DNA of 64,000 nucleotides from positions 1 through 64,000 of the IMG/VR virus record IMGVR_UViG_3300045952_000124. One strand, written 5' to 3'. Positions 42,550 to 50,448 of the stretch are shown here, piece after piece. A program made the position numbers and the translations under genes. The stretch is from a virus. Below the pieces are notes generated by a model. It had not been told where the DNA came from and did no database searches. It saw only the letters and a program-made list of their open reading frames with translations. Within the stretch, counting starts at the first letter, position 1, and every line of letters starts with the position of its first letter.

Positions 42550-43077
42550 TCAGGGCAGGACATGCACCTGCAGGGCGCGGACGCGGAGAGCGGAGCCGCC
42601 CGGCGTCGCCTGCCCGCTAATCACTACCCCAATCGGATCGGGTCCGTACGTGCGCTCCAACTGTACGGTTACATTCGTCCACACGCCCGGCTGCGCGACT
42701 TCGCATTGAGTATCGCCCGGCACAGTTTGCAGGCATACCGTACCGTCGCCTTCTACCTGCGCCTGCATCTTGTAGACGTTATACCCGGAGAAGATCGGCT
42801 GCTGCCAATCGTAGTACCGGGCAAGCTCAACGTTGCTGCCGGGCGGCACGACCTGCTCCGCGACCTGCTCAATCGGCAGCACGACGGGCGCGCCTTCCGC
42901 GCAACAGCCGACCGGACCGCCCTTCCCGCTATCAGCGCTTACGTGCGCCGATACTCCCACGCCTGCGGACGCGACCCGCCCGGCTCCGCTATCCGCCGTC
43001 ATTGTTCCTGCGACCGCCCCAAACAGCAGGGCAACGGCACAAGCTACGACGGGTATCCTTCCATGCTTCCTGTCCAT
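42550..43077 (-). CDS. Secreted protein on the minus strand (possible moron)
   Basis: 175 residues from ATG at 43077, with a textbook AAGGAGGTG site on the minus strand (complement of CACCTCCTT, 43083-43091). The N terminus is a signal peptide: M-D-R-K-H-G-R, then IPVVACAVALLFGAVAGTM. The mature part contains CC and two further Cys (possible disulfide CLQTVPGDTQC) and a strand-rich C-terminal domain (VTVQLERTYGPDPIGVVISG). It is the only minus-strand gene, has its own promoter (43132) and faces the fibre-side genes: typical for a moron or lysogenic-conversion factor. Function unknown. Confidence 0.72.
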   Translation of the reverse strand: MDRKHGRIPVVACAVALLFGAVAGTMTADSGAGRVASAGVGVSAHVSADSGKGGPVGCCAEGAPVVLPIEQVAEQVVPPGSNVELARYYDWQQPIFSGYNVYKMQAQVEGDGTVCLQTVPGDTQCEVAQPGVWTNVTVQLERTYGPDPIGVVISGQATPGGSALRVRALQVHVLP

Positions 43078-43131
43078 TAGAACACCTCCTTTGCACTTCG
43101 CCATTATGTAAACTAGCACTCCGCCGACGAA

Positions 43132-43161
43132 AGTATACTGAAAGTCGGATGCCGGACGCAA
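43132..43161 (-). promoter_or_regulatory. Minus-strand promoter of the secreted-protein gene
   Basis: On the minus strand TTGCGT (complement of 43156-43161), 18 bases, TATACT (complement of AGTATA, 43132-43137). About 55 bases upstream of the ATG. AGTATACT is itself palindromic. The sequence after the -10 only loosely recalls the shared operator box. Confidence 0.5.
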
Positions 43162-43186
43162 GCCCACATAGGACAGGAGCCGCAGA

Positions 43187-43540
43187 TTGACAACACCGGA
43201 CCTGCTGAACAAAGCTTTTGAAGCTGCCTTACTGACAACCGCCTACTTTATGCAGACATTGACACCGGAAAATTGGTTCGCGGTCCTGCTTAGTTGGGGA
43301 CCGCCAAGCGTCGTGTTAGGGGTCGCGCTATGGACGATATACACCGGGCGCTTTCACACGCGGGCATCGGTAAACGCGCTCATAAAGCTGTACGAAGGGC
43401 AGATCGTGGAGTTGAAAACCGACCGCGACGATTACAAACAGATAGCACGGGACGCGACAGAGGCGCTAGCGGAGCTAACCCGCCCGGCGAACATCGCAAA
43501 GACGCAGCCGCCGCAGGCTCCGCGCAAAGTATCGCGGTGA
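43187..43540 (+). CDS. Small membrane protein (holin-like)
   Basis: 117 residues, TTG start after ACAGGAGC. One clear transmembrane segment (about 32-52, FAVLLSWGPPSVVLGVALWTI) followed by a coiled-coil C-terminal helix (LIKLYEGQIVELKTDRDDYKQIARDATEALAEL). This topology is common in phage holin or lysis-accessory proteins. Its start lies just upstream of, and divergent from, the minus-strand gene promoter. Confidence 0.6.
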   Translation: MTTPDLLNKAFEAALLTTAYFMQTLTPENWFAVLLSWGPPSVVLGVALWTIYTGRFHTRASVNALIKLYEGQIVELKTDRDDYKQIARDATEALAELTRPANIAKTQPPQAPRKVSR

Positions 43541-43548
43541 GGTCAATC

Positions 43549-43776
43549 ATGAAACTGTTCAAGTGGATAATTAGTAAGGTGTGGAGCATGCCAATCGTAG
43601 TGCCTGTGCGACTTACGCCCGATGAGAAAGCGGACAGGGAAAAAGAGGCGATGCGTAGGAAGGTGCAGGTCGCGAAGGCGCGGGTCGCGACGCTTGGCGA
43701 TGAGGTTGACATAAAGCTACGACGGGGCGCGGAGCCGGGCGCGTCGCCGCAGGAGCAACCGCAGGGGAGCCAATGA
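43549..43776 (+). CDS. Small protein with hydrophobic N terminus
   Basis: 75 residues from ATG 43549. N terminus MKLFKWIISKVWSMPIVVPV is amphipathic to hydrophobic, the remainder a charged helix with Arg/Lys/Glu. Overlaps the next ATG by 4 bases. Perhaps a lysis-region membrane-associated protein. Confidence 0.5.
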   Translation: MKLFKWIISKVWSMPIVVPVRLTPDEKADREKEAMRRKVQVAKARVATLGDEVDIKLRRGAEPGASPQEQPQGSQ

Positions 43777-44414
43777 GTACCGAGATAAACCTTGAAGTAA
43801 TACTGCGACTGTTCTGGACAGCCTATTGCGGAACAGCCGCCGTCGCCTGCGTAATATTTGGGTACGTTGAGGCGCAGGGCGACTTGGACGCGCTTGACGA
43901 TCAGGGCGTGCGAAACGGCAGGCGCACGCAGGCATTGGGCAATCGCCGGGGCGAACTGGTAAAGGTGCTAATCTGCGTGTTCTTCTGCACGATTGGTATC
44001 CTTCTCCTGATGCGCGGACCTGCGCCGCCCTCAGACGTGCCTGTAACCCGTGAGGTAAACGTATGGCTTGGGCTGTACACGGGCTTGGGCTTCGTCGGCA
44101 TTGTTACGATGCTCCTGTACGACACGGTAAAGGGCGCGTCGGAGCGTAGGTCAATCCGGCGCGGCAAGATAGCGGAGCATGAGCTTGAAGAAGCGGCGGC
44201 GGCGGTCGCTGCGCTTGCCGAAGAAAACGCGGTCAAGCTTGCGGCGGCGGAAGCGGCTCCGTCAAACGTGCCGGGCGTGGAACCTGCTCCTGCGGCGGCT
44301 CTGCGTGAGGCGATTGATGTCAATGTTGTAAACACGGAGCGGGCAGTCCCGGTAGAAGTACGGGAAGAAAAGCCCAAGCCCGAAACTACAGGAGCGAACG
44401 ATGAACACAGTTGA
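43773..44414 (+). CDS. Membrane protein with three TM segments (possible holin)
   Basis: 213 residues. Hydrophobic segments near 9-31, 64-81 and 97-118 followed by a cytoplasmic-type charged coiled coil (ERRSIRRGKIAEHELEEAAAAV) and a disordered tail. Located directly before the amidase and overlapping it by 14 bases, so it is a candidate holin, though longer than most. Confidence 0.6.
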   Translation: MSTEINLEVILRLFWTAYCGTAAVACVIFGYVEAQGDLDALDDQGVRNGRRTQALGNRRGELVKVLICVFFCTIGILLLMRGPAPPSDVPVTREVNVWLGLYTGLGFVGIVTMLLYDTVKGASERRSIRRGKIAEHELEEAAAAVAALAEENAVKLAAAEAAPSNVPGVEPAPAAALREAIDVNVVNTERAVPVEVREEKPKPETTGANDEHS

Positions 44415-45087
44415 GATGCTCATAGAGCGATACTTGCGGAGCATCGGGCTTCCTAACCTGCCGGAATACTTGAAGCGCATTATCGTGATCAACGTCTTTG
44501 AGCGGGGCAACCCGTCCGGCGTAGTCACGCAATCGAAGCTATACTGGAAGTGGCCTGCGAAGCCGATTGGCGGGCTGCGGCACGGCACGGTCGGCTCAAA
44601 CAGCCTGCGCTACCTTGCCGGACCTAACGACCGCGACGTGTGCGCGCACCAGCTTATCCCACGCGACCCGTTCACGATCTACGCGCTTGTGCCGCCCGGC
44701 TACGCCTGCGGGCATGCTGGCGTAAGCGTTTGGCAGGGGCGCAGGAATTGCAACGACTTCATGTACGGCTACGAATTGGAGAGCCTGCAGCGCGGTCGGT
44801 TTGACGACTATTCGTTCTGGCAGTACATGAAGCTTGCGGCGACGTGGGCGTACCGCTCCGCCGCCGAGAAGCTATCCGACAACAATTTCACCGACCACGC
44901 GGACGTTGCGATCTACGGCTCCGGCATACCGGGGCATAATCCAAACGATAAGGGGCGCAGGTCCGATCCGACGTTCTTCAATCACATGCTGCTAGGCGGC
45001 GTCCTGTCGGCAATTCGCAAGCCGGAAGTATGGCCGGACTTCTGGCATCTGGAGCTATGGGACGGCGGTCCGCAGTTTGGCGTGTAG
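44401..45087 (+). CDS. Endolysin, N-acetylmuramoyl-L-alanine amidase (Amidase_2-like)
   Basis: 228 residues. Amidase-2 pattern: V-C-A-H83-Q-L-I, then G-H105-A-G-V-S-V-W, N-D-F-M-Y-G-Y-E125-L-E-S, and G-H179-N-P-N-D-K-G-R-R-S-D189-P; H83, H179 and D189 would hold the zinc. It cuts the bond between muramic acid and the stem peptide. No separate cell-wall-binding domain is seen; the N-terminal 50 residues may replace it. ACAGGAGCG site. Confidence 0.75.
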   Translation: MNTVEMLIERYLRSIGLPNLPEYLKRIIVINVFERGNPSGVVTQSKLYWKWPAKPIGGLRHGTVGSNSLRYLAGPNDRDVCAHQLIPRDPFTIYALVPPGYACGHAGVSVWQGRRNCNDFMYGYELESLQRGRFDDYSFWQYMKLAATWAYRSAAEKLSDNNFTDHADVAIYGSGIPGHNPNDKGRRSDPTFFNHMLLGGVLSAIRKPEVWPDFWHLELWDGGPQFGV

Positions 45088-45192
45088 CCTGCCGCTCCGC
45101 CGCATCGCGTAGCCCGAGAAGCACAATCTACCTGCAGCGCATCGGCGCAGAGCCGCCGCCGCAGGCAACCCAAAGAACAGGAGTGACACACA

Positions 45193-45588
45193 ATGGACCC
45201 AGAGACATTTCTACAGGCTATGGCAACGGCATTGAACAACCCAACCCACCCGCTAGCGGTTGCGGTATCGAAGATGATCAAGAACAATTCACAGATCGGC
45301 GCGTTCCGGGCGCTGACCAACGGCGAAGCCGACGCCGCCCTGCTCGATGAGGGTGAGCTGAACGAAGCGCTTGCGGGCATGTTCACCGGACCGACAGAGG
45401 GCGCGGGCGGAGAGTTCTACGAAGGGCATGGTCCGTTCAAGCGCATCGAAGAAACCGTGTACGGCACGGTCGGTAAGGTGCTTGACGAGCGCGGCTTCCC
45501 CAAAAAGCCCGGACCGACAGGCGGACCAATCGGCGGCTCCGGCTCCGCGTCCGGCGGCAGTGGCGGCGGCGGCGGCAACGCAGAGTAA
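45193..45588 (+). CDS. Hypothetical protein of the lysis region
   Basis: 131 residues, helical N-terminal 60 residues (FLQAMATALNNPTHPLAVAVSKMI) and a Gly/Ser-rich flexible tail (GSGSASGGSGGGGG). Not recognised; a virion-surface or linker-type protein is possible. Confidence 0.55.
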   Translation: MDPETFLQAMATALNNPTHPLAVAVSKMIKNNSQIGAFRALTNGEADAALLDEGELNEALAGMFTGPTEGAGGEFYEGHGPFKRIEETVYGTVGKVLDERGFPKKPGPTGGPIGGSGSASGGSGGGGGNAE

Positions 45589-45735
45589 CCCTGTAGAAAG
45601 GGGGTGACGCCGCGCAAACAGCGAAGCGCAAAGGGTGCGGAGCGGCAAACAGCGCCGGGCCGTGCCTCTGATAAGGGACCGCCTGCGGTTCGCGCCTCTC
45701 TCACAGGTACGAACACACAGGCACTAGCTATAGCG

Positions 45736-45770
45736 GGCTTCTGAGGGCTTCTCAAACGCTCTCAGAAGCC
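45736..45770 (+). terminator. Terminator-like hairpin
   Basis: GGCTTCTGAG (45736-45745) pairs perfectly with CTCAGAAGCC (45761-45770) around a 15-base loop; flanking AGCG/GCT extends the stem with one bulge. No U-run. It lies in the 211-base gap 45589-45799, which holds no gene. Confidence 0.55.
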
Positions 45771-45799
45771 GCTAATACGCCCGAAAGTGAGGATTTAGC

Positions 45800-46669
45800 A
45801 TGCTACTGACGATTATTGGGGCAATTCTGCTCCGCCTGCTCCTGCAGGCAAACGAAGGCACGCCCGTTGAATGGCTTGGCGAAGCGCTAGGCAACATCTT
45901 GAAGCAGGGCGGCACGCTTGGGGCTGTGTCATGGGTCGTAATCGGCGGCGTTATAACCGCGTGGAAGGACCGTTGGGGGGAGCCGACTAACCTTACGAAG
46001 AACATCATATCAATTGCGGCTCCGGTCGTAATCGTGTTCGCCGCCTACTTCTTCGGCGTGTTCGCGGGCTACTGGCCTTACGACCGCACAAGCTTCGTGA
46101 ACGCAATCTCGGTGCTGGCGGTTGAGATAGCAGGCAGCAAGACAATATTCGTAACGTCGCGGGGCATTGAAACGATGCGCGAAGGCAACCGGGCGAACGT
46201 ACTGGCGAAACACCCTGACGCGGCGCTCATGCATCCCGATGCGACCGTGCAGCCTGCGGCGGCGCTCCTGCCGGGCGTGACTACTTTGGGCGCGGTCGCG
46301 GAGCCTGCACCGGAGCCGGAGCCTGACGCCTATGGCGACGTTATACAGCCGACCGCGTACGCCTCAATCGTGCAGGGTGGTAGGCCAAGCGTAACGGTAT
46401 TGGGCGCGCCGCCGCCGCCGCCGCAGGATTGGCCTGTAGTTGAGGATGCGCGCATCGTCCTAGACTTGGACGACCCGGCGCTCTATGTGCCGGACTTCGG
46501 AGAGGCTACACCGGAGCCGGGCGGCGAGACGGTTGCGGAGCAGGTCGTCAACGCGCAGGCGGAAGCGCTTACACCTGTTGAGCCGGCTGAGGATCCAAGC
46601 GCTTCTCCTGCTCCTGCTTCGCCTGCGGCGGCTCCTAAGACTACGAAGAAGAAGGCGACGCATGGATAA
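45800..46669 (+). CDS. Membrane protein with long disordered C terminus
   Basis: 289 residues. Hydrophobic segments near 2-16, 38-54 and 70-90 with a W-K-D-R-W loop, then a Pro/Glu/Ala-rich tail with a PPPPPQ run and a Lys-rich end (KTTKKKATHG). Topology resembles phage holins of the r1t/phi29 group but with a long extension. It overlaps the following hydrolase gene by 8 bases, suggesting a second lysis pair. Confidence 0.6.
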   Translation: MLLTIIGAILLRLLLQANEGTPVEWLGEALGNILKQGGTLGAVSWVVIGGVITAWKDRWGEPTNLTKNIISIAAPVVIVFAAYFFGVFAGYWPYDRTSFVNAISVLAVEIAGSKTIFVTSRGIETMREGNRANVLAKHPDAALMHPDATVQPAAALLPGVTTLGAVAEPAPEPEPDAYGDVIQPTAYASIVQGGRPSVTVLGAPPPPPQDWPVVEDARIVLDLDDPALYVPDFGEATPEPGGETVAEQVVNAQAEALTPVEPAEDPSASPAPASPAAAPKTTKKKATHG

Positions 46670-47651
46670 GCGTAGTTGGACGCTAGACTTCTCAATGCCT
46701 CTGTCGCCGGAGCGCGACCGACCGAACCTTGCCCGCTCCGGCGTCAAGCGCGTCATGCTGCCGTTCGCTATCGCGGCGCGCCACCCTGATCAGGTCGCAT
46801 GGCTAGGACAGAACGGCTACGCTGTAATCCTGCGTATGGAGCAGGAGAGCTATCACGCCGACCTGTCGTACACCAACGGGCGCATCGTGCCGACGCCGGG
46901 CGGCAAGTCGGAGCATGACAAAGCGGCAGAGGCATTGACGTACCTGCACCGGGCGGTCCGCGACGCTCCGATTGAGGGCGTCGCAATCGGAGTTGAGCCG
47001 GACCTTCCTAGACTGCCGTACTACAACTATCGCGGTTGGCTCGATGATAAGGTCAACGGCGACGGCAGCGTATCGGCAGGAGCGAAGCGGCACAAGGTCT
47101 ACTTCGCGACGATGCACCGGGCTATAAAGGGCGCCTTCCCGCAGATGCACACCATAAGCGGCGGGCTGTCTTGCCCGTTCCGGGCAGAGGGCGACATGCC
47201 TTATCCGGGCTACGTCGCGTGGCGGGACGAAGTTGCGGAAGTCTACTCCGAAGCGGACACCAACGCTTTCCACGCTTACACCTACAATGCTATCTCGCCC
47301 TGCCCGGACCAACTTCGCCTGCAGTTCATAGTCCAGTTCGGCGCAAGCATGTGGCACAAGCGGATAGACCTGTTGGAGCTAGGCGTCCTGTTTGAGCCGG
47401 AGAACGGAGTGCGGAAGCTTGGCCTAGAGTGGCAGCTACGCCGCATGCAGGCTTACATAGACTTCGCCAACTGGCTTGACCTGCCGTGGCAGCGCGACGT
47501 AGATCAGGACGGGCATCCATACAAGACGGGCGGCAGGGTCCGCCTGTACTCCCCATTCGTGAGCAACGGCGTGCCGTCCGCATGGCCCGAAGAATACCTT
47601 TTGGACCGCCCGGAAGTGTACGACCTGCTCCGCAGGCACGTAGACCAGTAA
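46662..47651 (+). CDS. Glycoside hydrolase-like TIM-barrel protein
   Basis: 329 residues from ATG 46662. Repeating strand-helix units fit a TIM barrel of clan GH-A: R-V-M-L-P-F-A, Y-A-V-I-L-R-M-E, G-V-A-I-G-V-E112-P-D (acid/base on strand 4), N-A-F-H204-A-Y-T-Y and I-D-L-L-E239-L-G-V (nucleophile on strand 7). It may cut peptidoglycan glycan strands or a host capsule polysaccharide. Placed after a holin-like gene and at the end of the lysis block. Confidence 0.65.
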   Translation: MDKRSWTLDFSMPLSPERDRPNLARSGVKRVMLPFAIAARHPDQVAWLGQNGYAVILRMEQESYHADLSYTNGRIVPTPGGKSEHDKAAEALTYLHRAVRDAPIEGVAIGVEPDLPRLPYYNYRGWLDDKVNGDGSVSAGAKRHKVYFATMHRAIKGAFPQMHTISGGLSCPFRAEGDMPYPGYVAWRDEVAEVYSEADTNAFHAYTYNAISPCPDQLRLQFIVQFGASMWHKRIDLLELGVLFEPENGVRKLGLEWQLRRMQAYIDFANWLDLPWQRDVDQDGHPYKTGGRVRLYSPFVSNGVPSAWPEEYLLDRPEVYDLLRRHVDQ

Positions 47652-47652
47652 C

Positions 47653-47765
47653 CACTGAGACGCGCTGAGAGCCATTCAGCCGCGTCAAGCGGTGGCAGAG
47701 CTATGTTTATAGCCATGCCCCTATTCTGACGATTTCACGCACGATTTTAGCTACCATGTTCTAAC
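47653..47765 (+). repeat. Interspersed noncoding element, copy C
   Basis: ACTGAGACGCGCTGAGAGCC, ATTCAGCCGCGTCAA, TATGTTTATAGCCATGCCC, CTATTCTGACGATTT, then CACGCACG instead of CGTGCGTG, then ATTTTAG and GTTCTAA. The octamer is exactly the reverse complement of that in copy A. Starts two bases after the hydrolase stop codon and begins the gene-free stretch up to 47954. Confidence 0.8.
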
Positions 47766-47812
47766 CTATGCCGGGCAACCTGCAGCCGCCGCAGGCTCCG
47801 CCCGGCATAGAT

Positions 47813-47839
47813 ATTGGTCCGACCAATTGCCTAGATTGG
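47813..47839 (+). promoter_or_regulatory. ATTGG-type sites upstream of P3
   Basis: ATTGGTC-C-GACCAAT (47813-47827) is a perfect 15 bp dyad; another ATTGG follows at 47835. The -35 of P3 starts at 47852. Similar ATTGG sites precede four other promoters. Confidence 0.6.
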
Positions 47840-47851
47840 CCTAGAATTACC

Positions 47852-47902
47852 TTGCGCTGCCTGCTGCCCCTTGCTATAATTGTCGTAGGTCGGACATACA
47901 AC
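47852..47902 (+). promoter_or_regulatory. Promoter with operator-like box (P3)
   Basis: TTGCGC (47852-47857), 17 bases, TATAAT (47875-47880), one base, then GTCGTA (47882-47887)-GGTCGGACA-TACAAC (47897-47902). The poor -35 together with the ATTGG sites suggests activator dependence. Confidence 0.75.
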
Positions 47903-47907
47903 ACGGC

Positions 47908-47925
47908 GGCGCAAAACTTAGCGCC
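47908..47925 (+). promoter_or_regulatory. Leader hairpin, octaloop variant
   Basis: GGCGC (47908-47912), loop AAAACTTA, GCGCC (47921-47925), 28 bases before the ATG at 47954. Same stem as several pentaloop hairpins further right but a different loop. Confidence 0.5.
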
Positions 47926-47953
47926 CCGATAGCAACACATGGAGGCAAACACT

Positions 47954-49555
47954 ATGGCAGGCACAAGCAAGAAGCAGGCTCCGCAGGCAGAGGTAGTAGC
48001 CGGACACATCGCCGGGATTGACGATTGGAAGACGCAGGTCGTTGACTTCGGATCGGGCGATTACGGCGCGAAGGTATGGCACGGTCTGACGGGTATACAC
48101 GTCGGAGCGTGGACGACGTACGCAAGCGCGGAGTTGGCGCAGAAGGCTATGGATCGCATCGTCCGCGACCGGAAGGCGCAGAACGTGAGGATAATCCGGG
48201 CGCTGGACGTGCTGCAGGAGAAGCGCGGCAACGTTCGGATAATAGACTTCGCTGACAGCACTTGGATTTTCGGGGCGGCGCTAGAAGGCGGAGCCGACTA
48301 TGAGATCGTCCGCGATTACGTAGCCGCGCGGTTGGGACACCTGTTTGACGTGCAGGTAGTTGAGACTGCTCCGAAGCCGAAGCCCGAGAAGCCTGCGGCG
48401 GCGGCTCCTGCGGCTGATGCTTCCGATACGGATGCGCCCGCGACCGAGAAGCCGAAGAAGGGCAAGAGCGGCACGGCAGGCAAGACGCCTGCCGCCGCGC
48501 CTGCCGCGACACCGAAGCCGAAGCGCGAGAGTGCGCTTCGGTCGCAACAGAGGGCGGCTGCGGCTGAGATGCAGGTCGGCATCGCGAAGAAGAACAGAGG
48601 CACGGGTCCGGTCGCGGACGTTACGCCCGGCAAAGAGGTTACAGGCGTGGCGGTATCGCGGGCGGACGTGACGGCGGAGTTGGTGCTTATGTCCTACAGG
48701 GAGCGCGACCTGTTGAACCTGCCCGATGATAGCCTGCGGAAGTTGTACTCCGCCGCCCTGTCGGAGCGGCTGAACAACACATGGTCGGAATTGCCGCAAA
48801 CGGTTGAGCGGCAGATAGCGGAGGGGCGGCAGATCGCCCGCCCCTCCGTGCCGCGACGCGCTGACGACGGCAAGCCGATTGACGGTGTGCAGTCCGCCCG
48901 CCCCTCCGCGCAGCCGAACGCCTATGAGCGGGCAGCGCAGGAGCAGGACGTGAAGCAGGCAGGCGCGGCGCTCCTGCAGTTGGAGCGCGACGCGGACGCA
49001 GAGCAGAGCGAAGCAGGGACGATAATGGACAGGTACGCAGAGTGGAACCCGGTTGACACGGCTCCGATGCACGAAGGGCTTGACGAAGCGGAGCAGGACG
49101 AAGCTGACGCGCTTGCGGCACGCGCCGGGCTTGAAGTGCCGAACGACTTGGGACCGGGCGGGCAGTACGTCGGCAAGACGGGCGCGGCAATCGGCATTGA
49201 GCCTGACAGCCCGTTCGCGGACATGGAAATCATTAGCGCCTACAGCGCGGAAGATGCGCTCCGCGACGGCGACTTGGTAGACGTGAGCAGCATCGCGAAG
49301 ACGCGGGGCTTTACAATCCGCACGATGGTAAGCAGGAGCATACACGACGCCTGTGAGCGCGGGCAGGGCAAAGACCCGGCTTCCTACACGGCGCGTATGG
49401 GCGACGTGCTGCACATGCTGTACATGGCAATCAAGGCGGGCGGCGGCGATGACGACAGGTTGAATTACGGCGTCCGCGTCGGCAAGACAACGCTGCACCT
49501 GCAGGCGATAATGGACGGCGCTGGCATAACGATTGTGCAGGCAGGGGAGCGGTAG
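47954..49555 (+). CDS. Large protein with DUF6573-like C terminus
   Basis: 533 residues from ATG 47954, chosen because GGAGG (47941) is 8 bases upstream; ATG 47939 overlaps that site. The first 120 residues form an alpha/beta domain, then a 90-residue Pro/Ala/Lys linker, a helical middle, and a C-terminal domain (about 425-533) with ISAYSAEDALRDGDLVDVS and DVLHMLYMAIKA ... ITIVQAGE, which I recall from small phage/plasmid DUF6573 proteins. First gene of the right-hand region; function unknown. Confidence 0.62.
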   Translation: MAGTSKKQAPQAEVVAGHIAGIDDWKTQVVDFGSGDYGAKVWHGLTGIHVGAWTTYASAELAQKAMDRIVRDRKAQNVRIIRALDVLQEKRGNVRIIDFADSTWIFGAALEGGADYEIVRDYVAARLGHLFDVQVVETAPKPKPEKPAAAAPAADASDTDAPATEKPKKGKSGTAGKTPAAAPAATPKPKRESALRSQQRAAAAEMQVGIAKKNRGTGPVADVTPGKEVTGVAVSRADVTAELVLMSYRERDLLNLPDDSLRKLYSAALSERLNNTWSELPQTVERQIAEGRQIARPSVPRRADDGKPIDGVQSARPSAQPNAYERAAQEQDVKQAGAALLQLERDADAEQSEAGTIMDRYAEWNPVDTAPMHEGLDEAEQDEADALAARAGLEVPNDLGPGGQYVGKTGAAIGIEPDSPFADMEIISAYSAEDALRDGDLVDVSSIAKTRGFTIRTMVSRSIHDACERGQGKDPASYTARMGDVLHMLYMAIKAGGGDDDRLNYGVRVGKTTLHLQAIMDGAGITIVQAGER

Positions 49556-49563
49556 GAAGGCAC

Positions 49564-49602
49564 ACCTGCGGCGGCGGAGCCGGGCGCGCCGCCGCCGCAG
49601 GT
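49564..49602 (+). terminator. 13 bp hairpin made of two motif copies
   Basis: ACCTGCGGCGGCG (49564-49576) and CGCCGCCGCAGGT (49590-49602) are exact inverses with a 13-base loop, in the 72-base gap between two genes. Very stable; a terminator-like or mRNA end structure, again formed from the recurring 10-mer. Confidence 0.5.
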
Positions 49603-49627
49603 ACAAACACACAGGAGAGGCAATAAC

Positions 49628-50140
49628 ATGAGCGCAGAAGCCACTACAGGAGCGCAGGACGCGCAGGCAGAGGGGCAATCGCAGGAGCCGACAATGAAGC
49701 GGTTCGTCGTGATTGGCAAGTGCAAGATGAAAGGCGGCGGCATCGGAGTAGTCGTGCAGCCGATTGACGCGGATGGTGCATACGTCGGTCCTGAGGAAGT
49801 CTACCCTGCGGCTGGACGGATCGCGTTGAAGGTCGCGGTCGGAAGCATCTACAGCGTGATAGGAACAGCCAGTGGGATACGCCCGGCGACGGCGAAGTTT
49901 GAGCGGCAGTGGCCTGATAACCGGGCGCTCCTGCGCTGGCAGTCGGCGGCGCGGGCGTTTGACGACGTGCAGGCGGCGATCCGGTCGGAGAAGAAAGCGG
50001 TCAGCAGGGACGCGATGCGCGCACAGTTGGAACCTATGGTCGCCGCGTACCGCAGGTTGAACACGGCTGCGGAGCGCATCGCGTTTGAGGTCCGCGTGCT
50101 ATCGGTCCTGCGCGAGACGCGGTTGGACCGCGAAGGCTAA
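49628..50140 (+). CDS. Hypothetical protein, 170 aa
   Basis: GGAGAGG site. N-terminal Gln/Ala tail, a beta domain (KRFVVIGKCKMKGGGIGVVVQPIDADGAYVGP, shown in part) like a small SH3/OB barrel, and a C-terminal helical hairpin rich in Arg. No family recognised. Confidence 0.5.
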   Translation: MSAEATTGAQDAQAEGQSQEPTMKRFVVIGKCKMKGGGIGVVVQPIDADGAYVGPEEVYPAAGRIALKVAVGSIYSVIGTASGIRPATAKFERQWPDNRALLRWQSAARAFDDVQAAIRSEKKAVSRDAMRAQLEPMVAAYRRLNTAAERIAFEVRVLSVLRETRLDREG

Positions 50141-50211
50141 CAGGCAGCAGTACGCCGGGCGGCTCCGCGTCACCCGGCACAAGTCACTACAGACGAACAG
50201 GAGCGAACACA

Positions 50212-50448
50212 ATGGCTTATGGAACACTGCCGAAGCCCGGCACGAAGCTTGGCCCCTGCCTGAACCGGGGCTGCAATCACCGGGACTGCGAAGCGACGCG
50301 GCAAATGGCGGCGCAGGGCTGCAGCCTGTGCAACAAAGAAATCGGCTACGACACACCGTTCTATGACGACCCTCTGCGGCATCGCGACTGCAGTGAGGAC
50401 GCGGCGGAGCAGGAGCGCCGGGCGGCATCGGGCGCGGAGGGCAAGTAG
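50212..50448 (+). CDS. Small zinc-binding protein
   Basis: 78 residues with C-L-N-R-G-C-N-H-R-D-C and C-S-L-C ... H-R-D-C, two clusters suited to one or two zinc ions. Stop adjoins the next ATG. One of a series of Cys-rich proteins in this region. Confidence 0.6.
   Translation: MAYGTLPKPGTKLGPCLNRGCNHRDCEATRQMAAQGCSLCNKEIGYDTPFYDDPLRHRDCSEDAAEQERRAASGAEGK

Noticed and set aside
42538-43080. Plus-strand open frame of 180 codons opposite the minus-strand secreted protein
   Set aside because: It lacks a ribosome site, its product is a basic low-complexity sequence, and the minus strand has a perfect ribosome site, signal peptide and promoter.
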